From contig CAJXAU010000096.1 of NCBI GenBank assembly GCA_913050205.1, positions 1 through 6,621 on the forward strand: 6,621 bases of DNA. Reading direction: 5' to 3'. The translations under genes and the position numbers were made by a program. The notes below the pieces were generated by a model, which did not search any database, was not told the origin of the DNA, and was given only the letters and a program-made list of their open reading frames with translations. Position 1 is the stretch's first letter. Every line of letters starts with the position of its first letter. The stretch is from an uncultured Verrucomicrobiota bacterium. Its GTDB lineage: Bacteria; Verrucomicrobiota; Verrucomicrobiia; Limisphaerales; UBA1096. Positions 1-6,590 of this stretch are shown one piece after another.

Positions 1-3000
1 GGTGGCAAAAATAACACCAAAGCCAAGCGAAACGCCCATCGGCACGAGAAACTTGGCCTGCAGGCTTTTCTCGAGAAGCAACGGCGTAAGCCCAGCAAAG
101 GTCGTCAGCGAGGTCAGGATGATAGGCCGGAAGCGCGACATGCCGGCCTGTCGTGCCGACTCCATTTCGCTCAGGCCGATGCCGCGTTTTCGGTTCACAT
201 AGTCGACCATCACGAGGCTGTCGTTCACCACGACTCCGGTGAGGGCGACCACGCCGAACCCGGACAGAATAGTGACGTCCATCCCCATCACGATGTGCCC
301 CCAGATCGCGCCGATGAGTCCGAACGGGATCGCCGCCATGACAATAATCGGTTGGATATACGAGCTGAACGGGATGGCCAGCAGTCCGTAAATGATGATC
401 AACGCAATACCGTAAAGATAGCTCATGCTGGCAACGGTCTCGGCCTGTTCACTCTGCTCACCCTCGAAGCCCCAGTACACGCCGGGAAACTCTGTGCGAA
501 GCTCGGGCAGGATTTCTGTCTTGAGCGCGGTGTTGACGACGTGGGTGTTGCCCTTGGATGTATCGACGTCTGCGGTGACGTTTACGGCTCGGCGCCGGTC
601 AATGCGCCGGATCGATTCGTAGCCGCGCCCGTAGGTCACCTGTGCAACCTCGTTGAATGGAATCTCAGTACCGCCCGGCAAACGGATGCGCATGTTCTCG
701 AGGTTGGCGAGGCTTCGGCGTTCGTCGCGTGGATATCGCAGCATGACGCGGACGTCGTCGCGGCCCCGTTGGATGCGTTGCACTTCTTCGCCGTAAAAGG
801 CGGAGCGCACCTGCCGCGCGAGATCGACCTGTGTCAGGCCAAGCGCCTCGGCTTCAGGTTTGATTGCAAGTTGGATCTCCTCCTTGCCCTCGCGGAACGA
901 GTCGGCTATGTCGATCACTTCCTGATAGTCGGCCAGCTTGGCTTTGAGCCACTCAGCAGCAGCCTGGAGTTCGTCAAAATTTGCCCCGGTGAGGACGATG
1001 TTGATGGCGTCGCCGGCCTGAAAGATATCGGCTGTGAACTGTAGGTTTTCTGCCTCGGGCATCTCGCCGACTTTTTCACGCCAGCGGCGTGCGAGTTCAT
1101 GGGCATTGAATTTTCGCTGCTCGGAGGGAGCGGCCTCGATGTGCACCTCGCCGGTATGTGCACCAGTGATGGAGGAGGCCACTGAACCACCGGATCGGCT
1201 TTGGTCCGTCATGAACGGTTGCCCGCCGATCGAGCTGAGTATGTGCTGGACGATGCTCGGATAGTCTTTTGGCGTTTGGGCATCGAGTTCCTCTTGTACC
1301 TCGATGGCGGCTTGTTCCAGTTTCATCACGGCCCGCTTGGTTTCCTCGGTGGTGGTGCCGAGCGGCATGGTGACGGCGGCTGCCACGTTGTCACCCTCGA
1401 CCGGCGGGAAAAACGTAAACCGCACATGCCCACCACCGACGAGGCCCATGGTGATCATGAACACCGCGACGGCGATGGCCATGGTCAGGTAACGCCACTC
1501 GAGGCACCACCGGAGGCTGGGCTTGTAGATGCGGATGACAAACTGGTCCATTTTCGTGACGAACCGGTGCTGGAAACGTCGCCATGCCCCGATGAAGCCT
1601 TTGCCCTCCTCGATGTTATCCACCCGGCGGAGATTGCTCAGATGGCGTGGCAGGATGAAGAGTGACTCGATCAGCGAGAAAAACAGGGTGGGGATCACGA
1701 TCAGCGGAATGAATTTCATGATCTTGCCGGTGTTGCCCGTCACAAAAATCAACGGGGCGAACGCCGCGATCGAGGTCGCCACGGCGAACGTCACCGGCTT
1801 GGCCATCTCGATCGCCCCGGCGATCGAGCCTTTGATCCCGGGCGTGCCTCGCTCGTGGTGTGCGTGGATGTTCTCGCCGATCAGGATGGCGTCATCCACA
1901 ACAATCCCGAGCACCACGATGAAGGCGAACAACGATATCATGCTGATCGAGACGTCAAGGGCCGGCATCAGCCAAAATGTACCGAGGAACGAAATCGGTA
2001 TGCCGAGGCTCACCCAAAAGGCCAAGCGGAACCGAAGGAACAACGCCAGCACCATGAACACGAGGCAGAATCCCGTAACGCCGTTGCGAATCATCAGGTC
2101 GCGGCGTCCGGCGAGATAAAACGAGTCGTCCTGCCAAGTCTCCAACTCGATGCCCTCTGGAAAAAGGTGGGCAGAGTCCCGGATATATTGCTGGACGATC
2201 TCGGAAATCTCGATCGCGTTCTCGTCGCCCACGCGGAAGACTTTTACCAGCGCACAGCGTTCTCCGTCGAAGAAGGATTCCCTGTCATTCTCCTCAAACC
2301 CGTCGATGATGGTGGCCACTTGGCCAAGCCGTAGGCGTGTGCCGTCCGGCAGGGTTCGCAGGACAATTTGCTCAAAATCCAGTACCTCCTTTGCCTGTCC
2401 CTTTGTCCGCAGCAGTACCTCGCCGCTGTCCTCGACCTTGATCGATCCTCCGGGCAGGTCGACCGACGATTTGCGGATTGCCATTGCCACCTCGTCGAAT
2501 GTCATGCCGTAGCGGCGTAGTGTGTCCTCGGAAATCTCGATGGAAAATTCCATCTCCCGGACGTTCGCCAACTCAACTTGTGTGATGCCGTCCAGTGCCA
2601 TCAACTGGTCTCGCACCTCGGAGGCATAATGCCGCAGCGTCTTTTCGTTGGCCTCACCGGAGACCGCAACATTGATCACCTGCTTGCGCATGATGATCTC
2701 CTCGATCAGAGGTTTCTCGGATTCCTCTGGAAAGGTATCGATGGCATCGACCCGGGTCTTGATCTCGTCCAGCGCCCGTGCTGCGTCCGTGCCGGGATTC
2801 AGTTCGACCATCACCGTGCTGGAGTTTTCCTGAGAGGTGGAGGTGACTTTTTTGACATCGGTCAGCCCATGGATAGCCTCCTCGATTTTTTGGCTGATTC
2901 CTTCTTCGACCTCCTCCGGAGCAGCGCCCGGGTAAACCACGCGCACGTAGATCATGTCCGACGAGAATTCCGGAAACACCTCCTGCCTCAGCGTCCCGAT

Positions 3001-3087
3001 GGTCATGACGCCAACGATCGCGATGAAGATCGCGAGCAGATTTGCGGCGACCCCGTTCTTCGCGAACCATTCAATCAGGCTGTTCAT
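1..3087 (-). CDS. RND-family multidrug efflux permease (HAE1/AcrB-like), C-terminus cut by window edge
   Basis: This is the inner-membrane pump of a tripartite system, expected to use the proton gradient to drive export through the adaptor and outer-membrane channel encoded just upstream. The frame is open for 1029 codons from the ATG at 3087 to base 1 with no stop. Family members are usually about 1020-1050 residues, so only the last few tens are missing. TM1 is about residues 13-33, followed by the first porter/docking region (about 34-330), TM2-TM6 (about 335-480), TM7 (about 533-551), the second periplasmic region, TM8-TM11 (about 868-1010) and the start of TM12. TM4 carries the paired proton-relay aspartates D398 and D399 (VVDDAI), matching AcrB D407/D408. 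The AcrB TM10 lysine is replaced by N955 (VVVNDSLV). The start lies 3 nt after the adaptor stop. No clear Shine-Dalgarno is visible, so translational coupling is likely. Family assignment is firm; substrate is unknown. Confidence 0.96.
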   Translation of the reverse strand, partial: MNSLIEWFAKNGVAANLLAIFIAIVGVMTIGTLRQEVFPEFSSDMIYVRVVYPGAAPEEVEEGISQKIEEAIHGLTDVKKVTSTSQENSSTVMVELNPGTDAARALDEIKTRVDAIDTFPEESEKPLIEEIIMRKQVINVAVSGEANEKTLRHYASEVRDQLMALDGITQVELANVREMEFSIEISEDTLRRYGMTFDEVAMAIRKSSVDLPGGSIKVEDSGEVLLRTKGQAKEVLDFEQIVLRTLPDGTRLRLGQVATIIDGFEENDRESFFDGERCALVKVFRVGDENAIEISEIVQQYIRDSAHLFPEGIELETWQDDSFYLAGRRDLMIRNGVTGFCLVFMVLALFLRFRLAFWVSLGIPISFLGTFWLMPALDVSISMISLFAFIVVLGIVVDDAILIGENIHAHHERGTPGIKGSIAGAIEMAKPVTFAVATSIAAFAPLIFVTGNTGKIMKFIPLIVIPTLFFSLIESLFILPRHLSNLRRVDNIEEGKGFIGAWRRFQHRFVTKMDQFVIRIYKPSLRWCLEWRYLTMAIAVAVFMITMGLVGGGHVRFTFFPPVEGDNVAAAVTMPLGTTTEETKRAVMKLEQAAIEVQEELDAQTPKDYPSIVQHILSSIGGQPFMTDQSRSGGSVASSITGAHTGEVHIEAAPSEQRKFNAHELARRWREKVGEMPEAENLQFTADIFQAGDAINIVLTGANFDELQAAAEWLKAKLADYQEVIDIADSFREGKEEIQLAIKPEAEALGLTQVDLARQVRSAFYGEEVQRIQRGRDDVRVMLRYPRDERRSLANLENMRIRLPGGTEIPFNEVAQVTYGRGYESIRRIDRRRAVNVTADVDTSKGNTHVVNTALKTEILPELRTEFPGVYWGFEGEQSEQAETVASMSYLYGIALIIIYGLLAIPFSSYIQPIIVMAAIPFGLIGAIWGHIVMGMDVTILSGFGVVALTGVVVNDSLVMVDYVNRKRGIGLSEMESARQAGMSRFRPIILTSLTTFAGLTPLLLEKSLQAKFLVPMGVSLGFGVIFAT
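2319..2328. repeat. Iterated palindrome, 10-bp core copy inside the RND pump gene
   Basis: CTTGGCCAAG is a perfect 10-bp palindrome, read as L-G-Q with the last base starting the next Val codon. Neither flank continues the GCGC extension, so this is the most reduced copy. Confidence 0.5.
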
Positions 3088-3090
3088 GCG

Positions 3091-4281
3091 CTAAGGATTG
3101 GCTGGTGAGTCGGCTTGAACCTCGATCCCCATTCCGTCTATCACCCCGCCCAGCAGTGAGGTGATGACCTGTTCGCCGCTCTTCAGCCCCTTGGAGAGAA
3201 TCGCTTTCTCCTTGTCGGCGTAGGCGACCTTCACTTTGCGATATGACAACCTGCCGTCCTCGGCCACCCAGACCACATCCTTGCCGCGAAGCGCGGTACG
3301 CTCGAGCGAGACGACGTTTTCCTGCTTCCGGCCGGTGATAGTGGCCTTGACGAAGGTACCCCGGCGCAGTGCCGCGCCGTTCCGCTTGGCCAAGCGGTAC
3401 GGGTCTTCCACCCGCGCGACGACGTAGACCATGCGGTTGACCGGGTCGATCGTTTCTTCCGAGCGTACCAACCGGCCCTGCCACTCGAGCGCTTGGCCCC
3501 CGGCCTCGCTGGTGAGCGTCACGCGCGGCGCTTGGCCAGGTGCGACTGTCTCCCCGGCGGCGGGCAGCTCGATGAAATCCAGATCTCCAACAGCCAACGG
3601 CAGGCGCACCTCAGCAAAATCTGTTGAAAAAATCTCACCCAGCGGCGTGGCGAGCGAAACGAATTGCCCCGGGCGAACACTCGCTCTGGTCACCATCCCG
3701 TCGAACGGGGCTCGAATTTCGCAGCGCTCGACGTTGCGTTGGGCCGCCTCCTTCGCAGCCTTTGCGGCGGCCAACGCAGCACGGGCCTGAGCCAGTTGCG
3801 GCTCGCGGGCCTGCAGTCCGCTTGGTTTTCCCTGATTGAGCAGCCTCCACTCGCGTTGGACGACTGCCGCCTCCTTTTCCTCCATCTGCAGTCGCAGGTC
3901 GGCCTGTGCGACCGACGCTTCGGCTTGCGCGAGGGCCAGCTCGTAGTCGCGCGAATCGATCGTCAGCAGCACGTCGTCTTTCTTGAAAACCTGACCGGCA
4001 TCAAACTTGTCCGAAACGGAGACCACTTTTCCGCTGACCTCGCTGACCAGCCGGATGGTCGTGCGGGGCAGGGCGGTTCCCTGCGATTGAATCTGGTACG
4101 TGTGCGATCCCGGTTTGGCCTTGACCACCCGGACGCTCGGCAGCTTGCGCTCGGTCGGTTTTGACTCGGCCTTGGTTTTGAACTTGATCGTCAGCATCGT
4201 ACCCGCTGCGCCAACTGCGAGTACACCAAGCGTGAGACTGATCTTCAGCAGGGTCCGATTCGGTTTGGTGCTAGATTCCAT
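3091..4281 (-). CDS. Periplasmic adaptor (membrane fusion protein, HlyD/AcrA type) of RND efflux system
   Basis: This 396-residue protein links the RND pump to the outer-membrane channel. Residues 11-33 form a hydrophobic N-terminal segment after a basic start, with no lipobox cysteine, so it is probably an uncleaved membrane anchor. Two lipoyl/barrel-sandwich halves (about 78-110 with GKVVSVSDKFDAGQ, and 187-219 with IRAPFDGMVTRASVRPGQFV) flank an Ala/Glu/Gln-rich alpha-helical hairpin at about 112-185. A beta-barrel (about 222-316) and a membrane-proximal domain (about 318-390) follow. The frame is open further upstream to 4404, but that part lies inside the outer-membrane factor gene and does not look like protein of this family. 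The ATG at 4281 places the membrane anchor correctly and overlaps the preceding stop by 11 nt, which suggests coupled translation. The stop is 3 nt before the pump start. An iterated palindrome (3382-3397) lies in the codons for RLAKR, residues 296-300. Confidence 0.95.
   Translation of the reverse strand: MESSTKPNRTLLKISLTLGVLAVGAAGTMLTIKFKTKAESKPTERKLPSVRVVKAKPGSHTYQIQSQGTALPRTTIRLVSEVSGKVVSVSDKFDAGQVFKKDDVLLTIDSRDYELALAQAEASVAQADLRLQMEEKEAAVVQREWRLLNQGKPSGLQAREPQLAQARAALAAAKAAKEAAQRNVERCEIRAPFDGMVTRASVRPGQFVSLATPLGEIFSTDFAEVRLPLAVGDLDFIELPAAGETVAPGQAPRVTLTSEAGGQALEWQGRLVRSEETIDPVNRMVYVVARVEDPYRLAKRNGAALRRGTFVKATITGRKQENVVSLERTALRGKDVVWVAEDGRLSYRKVKVAYADKEKAILSKGLKSGEQVITSLLGGVIDGMGIEVQADSPANP
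3382..3397. repeat. Iterated palindrome, 16-bp copy inside the adaptor gene
   Basis: CCGCTTGGCCAAGCGG is a perfect 16-bp palindrome whose inner 14 bp equal the inner 14 bp of the non-coding copy at 6575-6590. It is read as R-L-A-K-R (residues 296-300). Confidence 0.7.
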
Positions 4282-5686
4282 GTTTCTTAATCGGTTCGAA
4301 ACCGCCCCCAAGGGCGAGGTGCAAATTGATCCGGTTGTCCAGCCGCAGCCGGCGAACCGTCCACCAGCGGCTCTCTGCATCGATCGCGCGCCGCCGCGCC
4401 TCAAGCAGAGTGATGATGTTCTCCAGTCCGCGATCGTAGCGCTCCAGCGCGATCTGCGCCGCGGCCTGCGACTGCTTGTGGGCTTCTGCGAGCGACTCGT
4501 CCATCACCGCAAGGTGGGTCTCGGCGCCGAGCGCGTTTTCCACTTCGCCAAGTGCATTGAGGACAGCGGAACGAAACTGGGCCTCCGCCGCCTTAAAGTT
4601 CGCGCGCTGCATTTTGACATTCTGCCTCAAACGCCCTCCCTGAAATACCGGTTGCATCAGGTTGGAGCCGACTGTCCAGATGAGCGAGTCACCGGAGACC
4701 AGTTCGGAGAGTTCACTCGTCGATGTGCCCGTGCTGGCGGTCAGGCTGATCTGTGGGTAAAGCGACGCCTTGGCCTGCCGGACGCTGGCCCCGGCCGCTT
4801 CGAGCCGATGCTCTGCCGCGACTAGGTCCGGCCGGCGAGCGAGTAGTTTCGCCGGTACACCGGCAGGAACGGCGGCTGGCATCGACGGCAACTCCTCTGG
4901 GATTGTCAGTTCGTTTGCCGGGATGCGGCCAAGCAGCACCTCCAGTTGGCGTGTTGCCCGGTTCGCGGCGGTGATCCGTTCCGCGACGTTGGCCTTGGCC
5001 CCGGCGAGACTGGCCTCAGCCAATCTGAGATCGAGAGACGAGCGCACCCCCTGCTCAAACCTCGCCCGGATTCGTTCCACCGTTGTCTGGTAGGTGGTGA
5101 CGGTAATCTTGGCCAAGCGCTCCTGTTGTCGTGCCTCTATTGCATGCATCCAAGCCTTGGCCACTTGGCCGGCGAGTGAGTGGCGTGACCCGGCAAAGTC
5201 TGCCGCTTGGCCAAGCGCACTGCTCCGGGCCGCCCGTTTCCCGGCGCGCACACGGCTCCAGAGGTCGACCTCCCATTGCGCGCCGAGTGAGAGGTTGTGT
5301 CTCTCGCTGCTAAATTTGCTTGGCACGTTTGGTAGGCTGACCCCGAATTGTGCCATGTTCATCTGGCTCAACGAGAGGCCACTCGATAGGGAGACCTGCG
5401 GCAATTGCTCCGCCCCGGCCATTCTCGCCTGTGCCCATGCGGCATCGAGCCGGGCCGCTGCGGCGTTTAGACTTGGGTTAATGTCGAGTGCCTGGCCGAT
5501 CGCCTCATTCAATGCTTCGTCCTGAAAATTTTGCCACCAAAAGGAGGGAAATTGGCCACTGGTCTCTTGAGTATTCGTCCACTGCGACGGCAGATCGGCG
5601 GTGATGTGTTTCGTCGAAGGCCCCGGAGCGGATGTGCAACCGGCGACCAGCATAACCGTCGAAATGGCGAATATGACTCGAATCAT
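4271..5686 (-). CDS. Outer-membrane efflux lipoprotein (NodT/OprM-type outer membrane factor)
   Basis: This is the trimeric outer-membrane channel of the efflux complex, 471 residues long, which is normal for the family. The N-terminus MIRVIFAISTVMLVAGC is a lipoprotein signal with lipobox LVAGC. The lipidated residue would be Cys17, followed by Thr, which does not signal inner-membrane retention. Two outer-membrane efflux repeats follow. Family landmarks are WEVDLW (138-143), ARRPDL (283-288), then the helix into SLYPQISLTAS (308-318), and QPVFQGG (345-351). The frame is open upstream to 5893, but that part lies antisense-free inside the repressor gene and lacks family features. The ATG at 5686 gives the signal peptide directly and is 1 nt after the repressor stop, so this start is preferred. 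No strong Shine-Dalgarno is visible. The last codons overlap the adaptor start by 11 nt. Two copies of the iterated palindrome lie inside the gene (5108-5117 and 5204-5217), read in different frames. Confidence 0.95.
   Translation of the reverse strand: MIRVIFAISTVMLVAGCTSAPGPSTKHITADLPSQWTNTQETSGQFPSFWWQNFQDEALNEAIGQALDINPSLNAAAARLDAAWAQARMAGAEQLPQVSLSSGLSLSQMNMAQFGVSLPNVPSKFSSERHNLSLGAQWEVDLWSRVRAGKRAARSSALGQAADFAGSRHSLAGQVAKAWMHAIEARQQERLAKITVTTYQTTVERIRARFEQGVRSSLDLRLAEASLAGAKANVAERITAANRATRQLEVLLGRIPANELTIPEELPSMPAAVPAGVPAKLLARRPDLVAAEHRLEAAGASVRQAKASLYPQISLTASTGTSTSELSELVSGDSLIWTVGSNLMQPVFQGGRLRQNVKMQRANFKAAEAQFRSAVLNALGEVENALGAETHLAVMDESLAEAHKQSQAAAQIALERYDRGLENIITLLEARRRAIDAESRWWTVRRLRLDNRINLHLALGGGFEPIKKHGI
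5108..5117. repeat. Iterated palindrome, 10-bp core copy inside the outer-membrane factor gene
   Basis: CTTGGCCAAG is a perfect 10-bp palindrome, with the plus-strand right arm extended to CCAAGCGC (5113-5120). It is read as R-L-A-K-I (residues 190-194), a different frame from the copy about 100 bp away. Confidence 0.6.
5204..5217. repeat. Iterated palindrome, 14-bp copy inside the outer-membrane factor gene
   Basis: CGCTTGGCCAAGCG is a perfect 14-bp palindrome. On the coding (minus) strand it is read as codons for A-L-G-Q-A (about residues 157-161). Confidence 0.7.
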
Positions 5687-5687
5687 C

Positions 5688-6323
5688 TTAGGTGGAGACT
5701 TTTGCGCGAAAACCGGCCGCGGTGAAATCGACCAGCCGTTGTACCGTAGTTTCGTAGCCATCAGCCCCGGCATCGGTGCCGGTGAAGCTGGCCAACAGGT
5801 CAGCGTTGCAGAGTGTGTGCGCCATCGCCCCGGCCATGAAATGCGAGCGCCAATCCATCTCCGTTTTGTTGAGGCCTGGCAGTGCCTCGTCAAAGGCGCG
5901 GCTAAACTGAATAATCACCTGGGCCAATTCGCTGACCATGAATTTTTGCAATTCCGTGTTTCGGTCAAAAACCACCCGGCCGATCAGCCGTGTGAATGAG
6001 CCGCCGGACTTGTGGCTGGCCTGAGCCCGAAACACCGGCACGAACAATGACTCCAGGACCATCTCGAGTTTTAGCTTTCGTTTGCCGGCCTTGGCACGGG
6101 CCTCCGCCAACATGGCCAACCGCTCCTCATTGACTGGACGCAACCGTCGGGAAACCACCGCGTGAAGCAACGTCTGCTTTGAGCCGAAGTGATAATGCAC
6201 CGCTGCGAGGTTGACCTTGGCCGCCTCGATAATGTTACGCAGCGAAACGGCATCAAACCCCTTCTGCGCGAAGAGACGCTCCGCTGTATCCAGAATCTTC
6301 GTTTTGGTGTCCGTCTTGGCCAT
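5688..6323 (-). CDS. TetR/AcrR-family transcriptional repressor, PsrA-like C-terminal domain
   Basis: This 211-residue protein has a canonical TetR DNA-binding domain at about residues 7-55 (TKILDTAERLFAQKGFDAVS, then a recognition helix around LAAVHYHFGSK, 39-49). The ligand-binding half resembles the PsrA-like C-terminal domain: an arginine-containing segment RLIGRVVFD (112-120), the helix LQKFMVSELAQVIIQFSRAF (125-144), and WRSHFMAGAMAHTL (158-171). PsrA in Pseudomonas senses long-chain fatty acids; whether this protein does is inference. An in-frame TAA directly precedes the ATG, so 6323 is the earliest possible start, and a later start would remove the DNA-binding domain. No Shine-Dalgarno is visible, because the 5' leader is occupied by the palindromic operator. 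Being first in the operon, with its operator on its own promoter, it most likely represses itself and the three efflux genes together. It could instead belong to another AcrR-like subgroup. Confidence 0.94.
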   Translation of the reverse strand: MAKTDTKTKILDTAERLFAQKGFDAVSLRNIIEAAKVNLAAVHYHFGSKQTLLHAVVSRRLRPVNEERLAMLAEARAKAGKRKLKLEMVLESLFVPVFRAQASHKSGGSFTRLIGRVVFDRNTELQKFMVSELAQVIIQFSRAFDEALPGLNKTEMDWRSHFMAGAMAHTLCNADLLASFTGTDAGADGYETTVQRLVDFTAAGFRAKVST

Positions 6324-6326
6324 TTA

Positions 6327-6356
6327 TTCAAACGACTGTTTGAAACAGCCGTTTGA
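6327..6356. promoter_or_regulatory. Palindromic operator, two overlapping PsrA-type boxes
   Basis: Bases 6328-6356 form a 29-bp palindrome centred on G6342. The outer arms TCAAACG/CGTTTGA and inner arms CTGTTT/AAACAG pair perfectly, and only 6335/6349 do not match. It can also be read as two boxes: CAAAC-GACT-GTTTG (6329-6342; with flanks TTCAAAC/GTTTGAA, 6327-6344) and GAAAC-AGCC-GTTTG (6342-6355), sharing the central G. This fits the published PsrA pattern (G/C)AAAC-N2-4-GTTTG/C. It covers the predicted transcription start, touches the -10, and ends 4 nt before the repressor ATG, so a bound dimer pair would block transcription. That the neighbouring TetR protein binds here is inference. Confidence 0.8.
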
Positions 6357-6407
6357 TCTACCTCGGTAAACCTGCCGCGTCAAGTGATTGGGTAAATATT
6401 TTTTTCT
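6355..6407 (-). promoter_or_regulatory. Sigma70-like promoter of the efflux operon, with A/T-rich upstream tract
   Basis: On the minus strand the -35 hexamer is TTGACG (6383-6378; 5 of 6 consensus bases) and the -10 is TAGATC (6360-6355; 4 of 6), with exactly 17 bp between them. The predicted transcription start is near 6348, inside the operator, giving a leader of about 25 nt before the repressor ATG. Directly upstream of the -35, at 6407-6393, is an A-run followed by TATTTA, which resembles an UP element contacted by the RNA polymerase alpha subunit. The spacing and position make this a good candidate for the only promoter of the four-gene operon. Confidence 0.75.
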
Positions 6408-6423
6408 CCCCGGAAAACCGGGG
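6408..6423. repeat. Perfect 6-bp GC hairpin with AAAA loop
   Basis: CCCCGG-AAAA-CCGGGG forms a perfect GC-only stem. On both strands the hairpin is followed by A-rich sequence, not T-rich, so it lacks the U-tract of an intrinsic terminator in either direction. It sits about 25 bp upstream of the -35 of the operon promoter, next to the A/T tract. It might be a degenerate terminator, a protein site, or a remnant of a dispersed repeat. Confidence 0.5.
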
Positions 6424-6427
6424 AAAG

Positions 6428-6453
6428 GTAGGGACGCCTGTCCTCAGGTGTCC
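6428..6453 (+). repeat. REP-like element: GTAG head plus imperfect palindrome
   Basis: GTAG (6428-6431) is followed directly by GGACGCCTG (6432-6440), a TCCT loop, and CAGGTGTCC (6445-6453). The arms form a 9-bp stem with one G-T wobble. A GTAG or GGAG tetranucleotide next to a short imperfect hairpin is the hallmark of REP sequences mobilised by RAYT (TnpA-REP) transposases. Only one copy is visible, so repetitiveness cannot be shown from this window. Confidence 0.45.
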
Positions 6454-6574
6454 TAATGCCGGCTTATCTCTGAAGTCATTTTACGGGGGACAGGAATAAT
6501 CCAGTTACGATACGCTAACCCATTTTGTGTATTCTGTGGTCATGCAAATCATCCGCGTCTGATTCATTCGGTTT

Positions 6575-6590
6575 GCGCTTGGCCAAGCGC
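6575..6590. repeat. Iterated palindrome, full 16-bp copy (non-coding)
   Basis: GCGCTTGGCCAAGCGC is a perfect 16-bp palindrome in non-coding DNA. It is the longest GCGC-flanked form and the best guess at the consensus of the motif found five times in the window. Confidence 0.75.

Noticed and set aside
295..1044. Long plus-strand open frame of 249 codons
   Set aside because: It lies fully antisense to the RND pump in codon register, has no recognisable domain, and is a by-product of GC-rich coding on the other strand.
2578..3108. Plus-strand open frame of 176 codons
   Set aside because: It is antisense to the conserved N-terminal region of the RND pump, with low-complexity His/Asp-rich translation and no family features.
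4292..4304. Small inverted repeat CGGTT-CGA-AACCG just upstream of the adaptor start
   Set aside because: Arms of 5 bp within coding sequence are expected by chance; no evidence of a regulatory role.
4282..4404. N-terminal extension of the adaptor inside the outer-membrane factor gene
   Set aside because: It would bury the membrane anchor behind 41 residues coded by another conserved gene; the ATG at 4281 fits the family.
5687..5893. N-terminal extension of the outer-membrane factor inside the repressor gene
   Set aside because: It is open in frame, but its translation is Trp/Arg-rich nonsense overlapping the repressor; the ATG at 5686 gives a proper lipoprotein signal.
6505..6533. Plus-strand promoter TTACGA-17 bp-TGTATT
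   Set aside because: It has only 3/6 and 4/6 consensus matches, and no plus-strand gene is visible to receive it.
6542..6562. Short plus-strand open frame ATG...TGA coding MQIIRV
   Set aside because: Six codons, no ribosome binding site and no downstream gene in view, so there is no support for a leader peptide.
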